Shown here piece after piece: positions 16,434 through 25,474 of a DNA stretch of 64,000 bases (the stretch's first letter is position 1; the number at the start of each line of letters is the position of its first letter). This DNA comes from Candidatus Gastranaerophilales bacterium (GTDB lineage: Bacteria; Cyanobacteriota; Vampirovibrionia; Gastranaerophilales; Gastranaerophilaceae): contig CALUYN010000003.1 of assembly GCA_944325025.1 (NCBI GenBank), positions 1 through 64,000 of the forward strand, given 5' to 3'. The notes beneath the pieces were generated by a model. That model ran no database searches. It worked only from the letters and a program-made list of their open reading frames with translations, and was not told the origin of the DNA. The position numbers and the translations under genes were made by a program.

Positions 16434-17237
16434 ATGATAGTTGAGGATTCTGTAAGAGTTAAAGATTATTTGACAAAGACCAAATTAACAACATTGGATT
16501 ATGTGATAAACCCTTATGTGGGCTGCCCTAATAAATGTTTGTACTGTTATGCTGCATATATGTCAAGCTTTAGCAAACATAAAGAAGAATGGGGCAGCTT
16601 CATTGATGTAAAATATACAAGAAAGAGAATTAATACCTTTAAAATTAAAGATAAAAAGGTAATGATAAGCACTGTTACTGATCCTTATAATGAATTTGAA
16701 CCCAAATACGGAATAACTCGTAAAATTATGGAACAGTTAGTAAACTGTGATGCCTGTTTATCTGTTGTAACTAAATCAAAACTTGTATTAAGAGATATTG
16801 ATTTATTTAAGAAAATGAAACATATTGAAGTAGCTCTCTCTATAAGTTTGTTAGACGAAAACTTGAAGGAAAAACTTGAGCCAAATTCATCTTCTATTGA
16901 AGAAAGACTTGAAACTTTAAAATTTTTGAAGCAAAATGGTATTAAGTCGGTTGTATTTATTTCACCGATTATTCCTCAAATAACAGATTTTAAAAGTATT
17001 ATAGAAAAAACTAAAGAATATGCTGATGAATACTGGTTTGATAAACTGAATTTGAGGAACAGTTTTAAAACCAAAATGTTTAGATTTATAACTGAGCATT
17101 ATCCAATATATAAGTCATTGTATGATGATATCTATAATAAAAAAAATCCGCAGTATTTTGAAGAAATGAGGAATGAAATTGACGAATATTGCAGAGAAAA
17201 TAATATAATTTACAAGAATTTCTATGCCGGCACATAA
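16434..17237 (+). CDS. radical SAM protein, SPL-like family
   Basis: A 267-aa radical SAM enzyme. The cluster motif is C-P-N-K-C-L-Y-C (CX3CX2C) near residues 31-38, preceded by DYVINPYVGC as in spore-photoproduct-lyase-like and Rv2578c-like proteins. The barrel follows with MISTVTDPYNEFEPKYG and VVFISPIIPQITD. The substrate cannot be predicted; proteins of this shape are widespread and mostly uncharacterised. The promoter's -10 ends six bases before this ATG, so the mRNA may be leaderless. Confidence 0.8.
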   Translation: MIVEDSVRVKDYLTKTKLTTLDYVINPYVGCPNKCLYCYAAYMSSFSKHKEEWGSFIDVKYTRKRINTFKIKDKKVMISTVTDPYNEFEPKYGITRKIMEQLVNCDACLSVVTKSKLVLRDIDLFKKMKHIEVALSISLLDENLKEKLEPNSSSIEERLETLKFLKQNGIKSVVFISPIIPQITDFKSIIEKTKEYADEYWFDKLNLRNSFKTKMFRFITEHYPIYKSLYDDIYNKKNPQYFEEMRNEIDEYCRENNIIYKNFYAGT

Positions 17238-17301
17238 ATTGCTTCTTGACCAAAATAATAAATCTTTTGCCGGCTTTCCCTAAAATTAGATTAAAAGGAC
17301 A

Positions 17302-18402
17302 CTATTTTATAATGTGTCCTTTTAATAAACTGTTATAAATTTTATTTTTAATAATTTTTGTAAGACGTTTTTCAACAATTTCATAAGTTATTATTGAAAA
17401 TAATAAATTTAGCGTAAACAAAATAATGAATAATTTACTGTTAGACATATGAATTTTGTTTTTTAATACATTAAAGTAAATATAAAAAGTCCAACACTGT
17501 ACCAGAAAAAATGCAAACGAAATTTTTGCAGCATATTGAACAATGAAAGACTTGCAAAAAGCAATTGCATATTTGTCTTTTAAGCAGGCAGTAGAATAAA
17601 TAATCAAAGCAAACAGCGGTACGGTTATGATATTGAAAAATATATATCTGCTGTCAAATCGCATATGATTAAGAAAGTTATTATGCGATAAAATACTTAT
17701 AATCAAGACTAATGTAAAACTTAAAAACAGGGATAATAATATATTTGACTTCATTTTTGTATTTTCAATATAAATTTTTGCAGTACACATCCCAATTACA
17801 AATTCAGGAATTCTAAATGCCGGATTTGCATAAATGTATGCCATGTTTTCTTCAAAATATGCAGGTATTATTGCAGGATAAATCGCAAAAAATATCATAA
17901 TCAGTATTACAAATATTTGTTTTATTTTTATATTTTTTAGTATTTGCATGATATAAGGAAACAAAATATACAATATAAAAATCGTAGATACAAACCAGGA
18001 GCCTGAATTGCCAACATAATCATAGCTAGAGGGGTATAATGACTGCTGCAAAAACAGCTCGCAGGGGATAAGAACAATTTTGTTTAAAATCGTCGTTTTA
18101 TCAAGAAAATATACACTGATTAAGTATACAAGATAAATCGGATAAATTCTTATAATACGTTTTAGCAAAAATTTAAAGATATTACTAAATTCAGAAAAGT
18201 CATTTTCATAATTTGTATAAAATAGCAGAAAACCGGAAAGCATAAAAAATAAAACCATAACAACAGCGCCGTTTGAGAAAAAGTCATTGAGAATTTTTAA
18301 ATTCAGATTAAAATTGCAATGAAGATGTAAATGAAATATGAAAACGCAGAATGCAGCTAATATCCGTAATATATCTAGTGTAAAAATCTTTTCTCTAATC
18401 AC
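17302..18402 (-). CDS. acyltransferase-3 family membrane protein
   Basis: A 366-aa OafA/YrhL-type membrane O-acyltransferase with about ten hydrophobic segments. The N-terminal signature LDILRILAAFCVFIFHLHLH (about 9-28) contains the catalytic-type histidine of the family, and FFMLSGFLLF follows near 53-62. It probably acetylates a surface glycan. The start is GTG 18402, chosen because GGAG lies 6 nt upstream. Very AT-rich with many A-ending codons compared with its neighbours, which may hint at transfer. Monocistronic. Confidence 0.85.
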   Translation of the reverse strand: MIREKIFTLDILRILAAFCVFIFHLHLHCNFNLNLKILNDFFSNGAVVMVLFFMLSGFLLFYTNYENDFSEFSNIFKFLLKRIIRIYPIYLVYLISVYFLDKTTILNKIVLIPCELFLQQSLYPSSYDYVGNSGSWFVSTIFILYILFPYIMQILKNIKIKQIFVILIMIFFAIYPAIIPAYFEENMAYIYANPAFRIPEFVIGMCTAKIYIENTKMKSNILLSLFLSFTLVLIISILSHNNFLNHMRFDSRYIFFNIITVPLFALIIYSTACLKDKYAIAFCKSFIVQYAAKISFAFFLVQCWTFYIYFNVLKNKIHMSNSKLFIILFTLNLLFSIITYEIVEKRLTKIIKNKIYNSLLKGHIIK

Positions 18403-18636
18403 TGATTACTCCAACAAAAACATAAGTTTGAACATTTATGTTGTATTGTATAATTTACGGTTATCTTATACAATTACCCATTCAGCTATAAAGATAATAA
18501 AAAAAAGAATTATCATTTAAAAAATAATAGTAATTTTAATTTAGAATACATAAATCTTTATTCTTTGTTCTAAAAATGACTTTTAGGCGTAAAATTGAAT
18601 TATATAATGGCAATTTAACTCTATTGATATTAGTAA

Positions 18637-19162
18637 CTAGAATTTAAAATACTCTTCAAGTTGATTATATTGTTCTTCAAATTTTCCTAAATTGGAGGAT
18701 TGTAATTTTTGCAGATTTTTAATTTTCCATTTTATTGCAGGCAATTTTTCTAAGTTATCTATTTTAAAATCACTTAAATTCGGTTTTAAAGAAACAAAAT
18801 CAAGCAAATGTTGTTTGTATGGCAATGTTTTTTCTTTAATAATTTCTATTAAATTTTATCTTTGCATTTTTGTTAGAGCAAATGATTTTTTTCTCTACAT
18901 TATTTCCTTGAATATTAGCTATATATCCTTTAGCATTTAAGTCATCTGTAATTCTTTTAAGGGCATTATTAATGTTTTCGCAAGCTATATCTCTATTTTC
19001 AAACCCTATATAAGTTAAATAAATATCAACAGATAATCTTGGCAAATTATTATAAAATAAGTTTATTGCAGTTCCACCTTTAAGTGCAAAACATTTTTCT
19101 TTTGCAATATACGGTAAGACTTCAACCAATAATTTAACTTGATTTTTATAAGTTATATCCAC
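18637..19162 (-). pseudogene. decayed AbiEii-type nucleotidyltransferase toxin
   Basis: Two minus-strand fragments in order. The first (GTG 19162 to 18836, 108 aa) holds the AbiEii nucleotidyltransferase core FALKGGTAINLFYNNLPRLSVDIYLTY; the family has SVDID, so the second metal-binding Asp is replaced by Tyr. It then stops after AKIKFNRNY. The second (18825 to 18637) resembles the family C-terminus (LPAIKWKIKNLQKL). Around 150 central residues of the usual ~300 are missing. The start overlaps the antitoxin stop by one base. Toxin activity is very unlikely. Confidence 0.75.
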
Positions 19163-19923
19163 TATATTCTCTCAACATTGTCAATAATAATATTATACTT
19201 AGCATTATATGAGCCACCTGCAGTAATCTCTCTGACACCATTCCCAAGTTTTATTTTCGAAATATCAAGTTTTTTTAACCAAGGATGAGAGATTGTATCA
19301 GCTAAATATAAAAATAATCGTTTCACTTTTATTGAAGAGCAATTCTCTAAAAGTTTTTGAAATTCCTTAGGTTTTACAGTTGAAAGAAGCTCTATTATTT
19401 GATAGGCTTCATTAGATGTAATCTTATCAGGCACAAGATAAATCATTTCCAAAACAGCTCTTTCAAGATTAGAAATCTTAATACTAAAATTCCCTGTACT
19501 ATGTTCAACAATACCCATATCTTGAGGTAAAAAAGTCGTTGTATATATTTCTACTTCATTTTCATACAAACTTTTAAACCATTTTGGTAGCTTTTCTCCA
19601 CGATACCCAAACAATTGCTGTTTCCTTCCAAAACTGATATTGTGAGATATTCCATAGAAATTATTTAAAGCAGAGAGTCCGCCAATATGAATACTTAATC
19701 CTAGTTGATATTGAAGAGCAAAGATTGCTCCATAAATATTAGGGGTATCATTTAATTTTGTATAAGCTCCCTGGTAAAGTCTATTTAACCACCCATTACG
19801 TTCATATCTTTTTTGTAAATCATGGGATATACCAAAATCTATCAAGTATTTTGAAGTAACAATAACATTTGTAGGTATATCTGATAAAAAATGTTTTAAT
19901 TTTGTTGAATTTATGGTACTCAT
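19162..19923 (-). CDS. AbiEi-family antitoxin
   Basis: A 253-aa protein of the AbiEi type IV antitoxin family. The N-terminal winged helix (about 1-60: TSKYLIDFGISHDLQKRYERNGWLNRLYQGAYTKL) is followed by the AbiEi C-domain (about 70-200, with LSIHIGGLSALNNFYGI). It normally represses its own operon and neutralises the AbiEii toxin, protecting against or aborting phage infection. It is intact while its toxin gene directly downstream is broken, so it is now an orphan. Start ATG 19923 with AGG upstream. Confidence 0.85.
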   Translation of the reverse strand: MSTINSTKLKHFLSDIPTNVIVTSKYLIDFGISHDLQKRYERNGWLNRLYQGAYTKLNDTPNIYGAIFALQYQLGLSIHIGGLSALNNFYGISHNISFGRKQQLFGYRGEKLPKWFKSLYENEVEIYTTTFLPQDMGIVEHSTGNFSIKISNLERAVLEMIYLVPDKITSNEAYQIIELLSTVKPKEFQKLLENCSSIKVKRLFLYLADTISHPWLKKLDISKIKLGNGVREITAGGSYNAKYNIIIDNVERI

Positions 19924-19992
19924 AGTACCTATATTAGCACAAAAATAAAATAATTAAATATAAATATATTAATAATTAACAATAAATAAAAT

Positions 19993-20022
19993 TTGAAAAT
20001 TGGGCATAATAAATAATATAAG
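19993..20022 (+). promoter_or_regulatory. possible promoter of the sugar porter
   Basis: TTGAAA (19993-19998), 18-bp spacer and TATAAG (20017-20022), about 30 bp before the start codon with its AGGAG ribosome site. An alternative -10 is CATAAT at 20005. Confidence 0.4.
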
Positions 20023-20053
20023 TTGTTTTTAGTTTATATCAGGAGATTAGTTT

Positions 20054-21463
20054 ATGGAAGATTTGATTAAAAATGATGAGGCAAGAGTAAAAAAAGCCAA
20101 GTTAATGAAGGTTTTTATTTCTTTTGCAGCCGGTATGGCAGGGCTTTTGTTCGGGCTTGATATAGGAGTTATATCTGGAGCATTGCCTTTTATTACAACG
20201 CATTTTGAACTTTCAAGCAGGCTTCAGGAATGGGTTGTCAGTACTATGATGCTCGGGGCTGCACTGGGTGCTATGTCAACCGGTTGGATTTCATTTAAAT
20301 TAGGCCGTAAAAAGAGTTTGACTGCAGGCGCTGCTTTGTTTGTTCTCGGTTCTATCGGCTGTGCTTGTGCTCCTAATGTTGCAACACTTCTTGTTTCCAG
20401 AGTAATGCTCGGATTTGCTGTCGGAATTGCATCTTATGTCGCTCCTTTGTATTTATCAGAAATGTCTGAAAAGGAAGATAGAGGCAAACTTATTTCTATG
20501 TATCAAATGATGGTTACCATAGGTATTCTTGTCGCATTTATTTCTGATACTATTTTTAGTTACGGCGGACACTGGCGGATGATGTTAGGAGTAATAAGTA
20601 TTCCTGCATTACTTTTAATGTTTTCTGTATTTGGACTGCCTGACAGCCCGAGATGGCTTGCTTCCAAAGGCCATTTTGAAAAAGCAAAAGATATTTTAAG
20701 AATGCTTAGTACTACAGATGCCAAAGCTGATGGTGAATTGAATGAAATCAGAGAAAGTTTGAAGGTAAAGCAGGAGGGTTGGGGGCTTTTTAAAGCAAAC
20801 AAAAATGTCCGAAGAGCTGTTTATTTAGGTATGCTTTTGCAGGCAATGCAGCAGTTTACCGGCATGAATGTAATTTTATATTATGCCCCGCAGATTTTTA
20901 AACATGCAGGATTTGCTAACACCGAGCAGCAGATGATTGCGACAGTTATATGCGGGCTTGTAAATTCTCTTGCAACTTTAATTGCGATGAAAACAGTTGA
21001 TAAACAGGGAAGAAAGCCTATTTTGAAAATCGGTTTTGCAGGAATGGCAGCAGGTACATTCCTGCTAGGTGTTTGTTTGTATATGATTAATGCAGGGTTC
21101 AGTGCATTATGGATTTCCATTGCGGCAATTGTTATGACTTTATTCACAATTACAAGTTTTGCAATGAGTGCTGGACCTGTTGTTTGGATTTTGTGTTCGG
21201 AAATTCAGCCTTTAAAAAGCAGGGATTTCGGTGTTGCATGTTCAACAACAACAAACTGGATTGTAAATATGATTATAGGCTCGACATTCTTGTCATTAAT
21301 TAATGCATTTGGAATAGCGGTTACGTTCTGGATCTACACAGGATTAAACATTTTATTTATATTGCTTACAATTATGCTTATACCTGAAACCAAAGGAATT
21401 TCACTTGAGAATATTGAAAAGAATTTGATGGAAGGAAAGCCGCTTAAGAATATAGGTGTTTAA
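20054..21463 (+). CDS. MFS sugar porter (GalP/XylE-like)
   Basis: A 469-aa 12-helix sugar:proton symporter. Family signatures are all present: GRKKSL after TM2, the first sugar-transport motif as [26 protein letters not shown] (about 136-161), [18 protein letters not shown] near 265-282 and the C-terminal [12 protein letters not shown]. It probably imports a hexose or pentose. It is convergent with, and overlaps by 20 nt, an aldose 1-epimerase gene, which suggests a shared sugar (galactose or glucose) as substrate. Confidence 0.92.
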   Translation: MEDLIKNDEARVKKAKLMKVFISFAAGMAGLLFGLDIGVISGALPFITTHFELSSRLQEWVVSTMMLGAALGAMSTGWISFKLGRKKSLTAGAALFVLGSIGCACAPNVATLLVSRVMLGFAVGIASYVAPLYLSEMSEKEDRGKLISMYQMMVTIGILVAFISDTIFSYGGHWRMMLGVISIPALLLMFSVFGLPDSPRWLASKGHFEKAKDILRMLSTTDAKADGELNEIRESLKVKQEGWGLFKANKNVRRAVYLGMLLQAMQQFTGMNVILYYAPQIFKHAGFANTEQQMIATVICGLVNSLATLIAMKTVDKQGRKPILKIGFAGMAAGTFLLGVCLYMINAGFSALWISIAAIVMTLFTITSFAMSAGPVVWILCSEIQPLKSRDFGVACSTTTNWIVNMIIGSTFLSLINAFGIAVTFWIYTGLNILFILLTIMLIPETKGISLENIEKNLMEGKPLKNIGV

Positions 21464-22427
21464 ACTTATATTTAATAGTTTTGTCATAAACTTCTCCCGC
21501 CCGTAAAATCGGAAGGGGGAAGTTTTTATTGGAAGATGTATTAGGTAAATAATGACATTTTAAGCAGAAACCGGAATGATTTTTTATTGGAACATTATTT
21601 TTGCCTGCTGCTGCTCCGTCAAGAAAATTCCCGCTATAAAACTGAACCCCGGGTAAATTGCTCTGAACAACAAGTTCAATCCCTGATTTTTTAGAGAATG
21701 CGCGTGCTGCTTTTTTTATTCTTCCATTGTAATCTTTTACAACCCAGTTGTTGTCAAAGCCGTTTGCGTATTTTACCTGATAATAATTGCTTTTAATATC
21801 TGCTCCTATTTTTTTCGGTTTTCTAAAATCCATTGGAGTGTTTTCTACAGGAATAATTTTTCCTGTAGTGAGCGAGTTCTCATCGTTTTCCATAAAATAA
21901 TCAGCAAAAATTTGTACTTCCTGATCAAGGATATCACCTTTCCCGTTCAGATTAAAGTATGAGTGATTGGTTAAATTACATACAGTATCTTTGTCCGAAA
22001 CTGCTTTGTAATTAATAAAAAGTGCATTTTTCTTCAGAGTGTAAGTTAAATTTACATTTAAGTTGCCAGGATAATTTTCTTCGCCGTCTTTAGATAAATA
22101 GTTAAAGCTTACAGTATTTTCTCCTTTTGTCCCTTGCCAGAATTTTTTATCAAACCCTTGCATTCCCCCGTTAGAATGTATATTTCTTTCGTTGCAGTTT
22201 AATTTATATTGTTTCCCATTGATTTTAATCAGTCCGTCTGCAATTCTGCTAGAGCTTCTGCCTATTGTTGTTCCAATATATTTATCTTGCTTTTTATAGC
22301 TTTCAAGATTGTCATAGCCCAACACAACATCAATTATTTTCCCGTTTTTATCCGGTACTTTTATTGACACAATTGATGCGCCAAACTCTGTAATTTCAAC
22401 TTCCAAAAACTCATTCTTCAAAATCAT
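21444..22427 (-). CDS. galM: aldose 1-epimerase (galactose mutarotase)
   Basis: A 327-aa mutarotase interconverting alpha and beta anomers of aldoses. Recognisable elements: [24 protein letters not shown] near 52-67, [15 protein letters not shown] near 146-160 (catalytic His) and a C-terminal [14 protein letters not shown] stretch. The length is normal. The 3' end overlaps the sugar porter's end on the other strand. Upstream, an extended -10 (TGTTATCAT) ends six bases before ATG 22427 and no ribosome site is visible, so the transcript may be leaderless. Confidence 0.92.
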   Translation of the reverse strand: MILKNEFLEVEITEFGASIVSIKVPDKNGKIIDVVLGYDNLESYKKQDKYIGTTIGRSSSRIADGLIKINGKQYKLNCNERNIHSNGGMQGFDKKFWQGTKGENTVSFNYLSKDGEENYPGNLNVNLTYTLKKNALFINYKAVSDKDTVCNLTNHSYFNLNGKGDILDQEVQIFADYFMENDENSLTTGKIIPVENTPMDFRKPKKIGADIKSNYYQVKYANGFDNNWVVKDYNGRIKKAARAFSKKSGIELVVQSNLPGVQFYSGNFLDGAAAGKNNVPIKNHSGFCLKCHYLPNTSSNKNFPLPILRAGEVYDKTIKYKFKHLYS

Positions 22428-22433
22428 AATTTT

Positions 22434-22442
22434 ATGATAACA
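22434..22442 (-). promoter_or_regulatory. extended -10 of galM (leaderless candidate)
   Basis: On the minus strand TGTTATCAT (22442 to 22434) lies exactly six bases before the ATG at 22427. No good -35 is seen, as is usual for extended -10 promoters. Confidence 0.5.
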
Positions 22443-22488
22443 TAAGAATTGAAATTAAAGGTCTAATTTTTTGAGGAGGTGTTTTTTC

Positions 22489-23121
22489 GTGAAAGTATTA
22501 TTATTTAACGGAAGCTCAAATGAGCATGGATGTACTTATACAGCATTAAAAGAGGCTGCGTCGGTTCTTGAAAAGAATGGTATTGAAACAGAAATTATTC
22601 AAGTTGGAAAAAATGCAATACGAGATTGTATAGGATGCGGTGTATGCCGCAAATTGGACGGCCAGTGTGTATTTAAAGATGATATCGTAAATGAAGTTAT
22701 TCAAAAGGCGAAAGAAGCTGACGGATTTATTTTTGGCTCGCCGGTTTATTATGCCCATCCAAGCGGCAGACTTTTATCGTTCATGGACAGATTGTTTTAC
22801 GCAGGCAGTGCCGCTTTTGCTTTTAAACCTGCAGCCGCTGTCGTTTCTGCACGACGGGCAGGCACAACGGCATCTCTTGAAGCTATTACAAAACACTTCA
22901 CAATAAACCAGATGCCTGTTGTTTCTTCAAATTACTGGTGTATGACTCATGGGGCGCAAAACTCTCCCGAGCAGGCAAGGCAGGATTTTGAAGGCATGCA
23001 GATAATGAGAGTTTTGGGTGAAAATATGGCCTGGCTTTTGAAATGTATTGAAGCAGGAAAAAATTCAGGAATTAATCATCCGCAGACTGAAGATAAAATC
23101 TGGACAAATTTTATCCGCTAG
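22489..23121 (+). CDS. NAD(P)H-dependent FMN reductase / flavodoxin-fold protein
   Basis: A 210-aa flavoprotein. KVLLFNGSSNEHGCTYTAL at the N-terminus is the FMN phosphate loop, IGCGVCRKLDGQCVFKDD near 42-59 resembles iron-sulfur flavoproteins, and FGSPVYYAHPSGRLLSFMDR near 79-98 is the second FMN loop. The start is GTG 22489, placed by a strong GAGGAGG; the upstream TTG lies inside that ribosome site. It ends overlapping the convergent P-type ATPase by 4 nt. The electron acceptor is unknown. Confidence 0.85.
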   Translation: MKVLLFNGSSNEHGCTYTALKEAASVLEKNGIETEIIQVGKNAIRDCIGCGVCRKLDGQCVFKDDIVNEVIQKAKEADGFIFGSPVYYAHPSGRLLSFMDRLFYAGSAAFAFKPAAAVVSARRAGTTASLEAITKHFTINQMPVVSSNYWCMTHGAQNSPEQARQDFEGMQIMRVLGENMAWLLKCIEAGKNSGINHPQTEDKIWTNFIR

Positions 23122-24980
23122 TTTTTTAGAGTTCTTAAAGAATTGACAACCGCAATGAGGGCAACGCCGACATCAGCAAAAACGGCGCCCCACATTGTGA
23201 CAATTCCGAATGCTCCGCCGATTAAAAATAATGCTTTAACCCCTAATGCAAAAACAATGTTCTGTTTAACTATTAACATTGTTTTTTGGGAAATTTTTAT
23301 TGCTTCAGGAATTTTAGATGGTTTGTCATCCATAATTATGACATCCGCAGCTTCAATAGCAGCATCTGAACCGAGCCCTCCCATTGCTATTCCGACATCT
23401 GCTCTTGTTAAAACTGGAGCATCATTGATTCCATCCCCGACAAACATTACAGTCTTTTTTGCAGGTTTATGCTGAATTAGTTCTTCAACTTTTTCAACTT
23501 TTTGTTCAGGGAAAAGTTCAGCGTAAAAGTCTGATATTCCAAGATTTTTTGCAACGATTTCAGCCGTTTTTTTGTTATCGCCTGTAAGCATTACGGTTTT
23601 GATGCCCAATTTGTTCAATGTTGAAATTACTTTTACTGAATCATCTTTTAATTCATCTGATATTACGATATAGCCTAAGAATACTTTATCTTTTGCTGTA
23701 TATATTACTGTTCCCGCTGTATCAATGTCCGGAATTGCAATATTATTTGTCTGCATCAGCTTTTTGTTGCCGCTTAATATCTCGCATCCGTTAATGACTG
23801 CTTTAACCCCTTGACCGGCAATTTCTGTTACATCTTTGATTAAGGCTGTATCAATTTCATTGTTATAAGCATTTTTTATAGATAAAGCTATAGGGTGATT
23901 AGAATAATTTTCCGCATAAGCTGTATATTTCAAAAGTTCTTGTTCGCTTTCTGAATAAGGATGTATTTCTGTAACTTTGAATGAACCTCTGGTAAGAGTT
24001 CCTGTCTTGTCAAAGGCGATTGTGCCTGCTTTTGATAAAGCTTCAATATAATTGCTGCCTTTGATTAAAATCCCGTCTTTAGAAGCTCCTCCGATACCGC
24101 CGAAAAATCCTAAAGGTACTGATATTACAAGCGCGCAAGGACAGGATATAACAAGAAATGTTAGTGCGCGGCTGAACCAGAGAGAAAATTGTGCTCCTTC
24201 AATAAGCAAAGGAGGCAAAATTGCTAAAAATACCGCACCTGCAACAACAGCCGGTGTATAATATCTTGCAAATTTTGTAATAAATTTTTCTGTTTTAGCT
24301 TTTTTAGAGCTTGCATGTTCTACAAGTTCAAGGATTTTGGAAACGGTTGATTCTTTAAAGGCTTTCTCTACCTTGATTTTCAAAAGTCCGTTAGTATTTA
24401 TACATCCGCTTACTGCTTTGTCCCCTGCATTAAGCATCCTAGGAATAGACTCTCCTGTAAGCGCTGACGTATCAATAGCTGCAGATCCGTCAACCACTTT
24501 CCCGTCAAGAGGTATTTTTTCTCCTGTTTTCACTGTTATTACTGTACCAATTGCTATATCTTCAGGATGTTTTTGCACCAGTTGTCCGTTTTCTTCAACA
24601 TTTGCATAGTCCGGTCTGATATCCATTAAATCAGTTATGGATTTTCTAGATTTTTCAACAGCCTTGCTCTGCAGAAATTCTCCGATTTGGTAAAGAAGCA
24701 TTACCATTACAGCTTCAGGATATTCACCTATTGCCAGTGCTCCTGCAGTCGCAATTGTCATTAAAAAGTTTTCGTCGAAAATTTCACCATTAAAAATATT
24801 TTTAATGGCACTTAAAATAATATCAAAACCTGCTGTAAAATACGCTGCCAGGAAGAAGAATAATTTTAAACCTTTTAGCTCGCAGAAAATTGCAATAATA
24901 AGTACTACAGCTGCAATTGAAACTCGGATTATTTTATTTTTGTTTGAGTTTTCGTCGTGGTGATGATGGTGTTCGCACAT
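23118..24980 (-). CDS. Zn/Cd-type P1B heavy-metal efflux ATPase
   Basis: A 620-aa P1B-type ATPase. It has the CPC metal motif (C280-P281-C282), actuator TGES (175-178), phosphorylation DKTGTLTRG (D324) and hinge GDGINDAPVL near 515. The N-terminus has a His-rich tail (EHHHHH, 3-8) instead of a CXXC metal-binding domain. CPC plus a SmtB/CadC-like divergent regulator point to Zn, Cd, Co or Pb export. The promoter has an SmtB-type palindrome exactly as spacer, so metal-induced expression is expected. About eight membrane segments. Confidence 0.93.
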   Translation of the reverse strand: MCEHHHHHDENSNKNKIIRVSIAAVVLIIAIFCELKGLKLFFFLAAYFTAGFDIILSAIKNIFNGEIFDENFLMTIATAGALAIGEYPEAVMVMLLYQIGEFLQSKAVEKSRKSITDLMDIRPDYANVEENGQLVQKHPEDIAIGTVITVKTGEKIPLDGKVVDGSAAIDTSALTGESIPRMLNAGDKAVSGCINTNGLLKIKVEKAFKESTVSKILELVEHASSKKAKTEKFITKFARYYTPAVVAGAVFLAILPPLLIEGAQFSLWFSRALTFLVISCPCALVISVPLGFFGGIGGASKDGILIKGSNYIEALSKAGTIAFDKTGTLTRGSFKVTEIHPYSESEQELLKYTAYAENYSNHPIALSIKNAYNNEIDTALIKDVTEIAGQGVKAVINGCEILSGNKKLMQTNNIAIPDIDTAGTVIYTAKDKVFLGYIVISDELKDDSVKVISTLNKLGIKTVMLTGDNKKTAEIVAKNLGISDFYAELFPEQKVEKVEELIQHKPAKKTVMFVGDGINDAPVLTRADVGIAMGGLGSDAAIEAADVIIMDDKPSKIPEAIKISQKTMLIVKQNIVFALGVKALFLIGGAFGIVTMWGAVFADVGVALIAVVNSLRTLKN

Positions 24981-25029
24981 AATTTATTCTCCTAAAATAA
25001 TTGAAGAAGTGTTCAACTGTTCTATTAGT

Positions 25030-25059
25030 ATTATAATTGAATAACTATTCAATTGTCAA
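25030..25059 (-). promoter_or_regulatory. metal-ATPase promoter with SmtB/CadC operator as spacer
   Basis: Minus strand: TTGACA (25059-25054), TATAAT (25035-25030), both consensus. The 18-bp spacer (25036-25053) is itself a perfect palindrome, ATTGAATA-AC-TATTCAAT on the plus strand, which matches the SmtB-family pattern TGAAyA-n2-TrTTCA. Confidence 0.85.
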
Positions 25060-25087
25060 GTGATAAAGTTTAGTTTGTTACAAAAAT

Positions 25088-25117
25088 TTGACAATTGAAC
25101 AATTGTTGAACTATAAT
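25088..25117 (+). promoter_or_regulatory. regulator promoter with imperfect operator as spacer
   Basis: TTGACA (25088-25093), 18-bp spacer and TATAAT (25112-25117). The spacer contains TGAACA-AT-TGTTGA, an SmtB-type palindrome with one mismatch. The -10 ends six bases before ATG 25124. Confidence 0.75.
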
Positions 25118-25123
25118 GAACGT

Positions 25124-25474
25124 ATGGAAATTAAAAGAGCAGATTGTGAAGCAATAAATCCTGAATTGGTTGATAAAATCAAGCCGGATATGCCGGAAAC
25201 AAAGGTTCTTTATGAGCTATCAGATTTTTTCAAGGTTATGGGGGATAATACACGTATAAGATTATTGTGGGCGCTTGAAGAGGCAGAGATGTGTGTAAAT
25301 GATCTTGCAGTCCTTTTAGATATGACAAAGTCAGCGGTTTCCCATCAGTTAAAAATTCTGAGAACTGCAAAACTGGTAAAATCATCAAAACGCGGTAAAA
25401 ATGTCTTTTATTCGCTTGATGATCATCATGTAAAACTAATTCTTGAAAAAGCTTTAGAGCATGCTGTAGAATAA
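25124..25474 (+). CDS. ArsR/SmtB-family metal-sensing repressor
   Basis: A 116-aa winged-helix repressor. The recognition helix region is MTKSAVSHQLKILRTAKLVKSSKRGKNVFY. The C-terminal helix carries the alpha5 zinc-site pattern DxHx10Hx2E (D100, H102, H113, E116), and EMCVND (C57) with N-terminal C8 is reminiscent of the CadC alpha3N site, though the second alpha3 cysteine is absent. It should repress the divergent ATPase and itself until Zn or Cd binds. ATG 25124 was chosen over an upstream TTG that is part of the -35. No ribosome site; probably leaderless. Confidence 0.9.
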   Translation: MEIKRADCEAINPELVDKIKPDMPETKVLYELSDFFKVMGDNTRIRLLWALEEAEMCVNDLAVLLDMTKSAVSHQLKILRTAKLVKSSKRGKNVFYSLDDHHVKLILEKALEHAVE

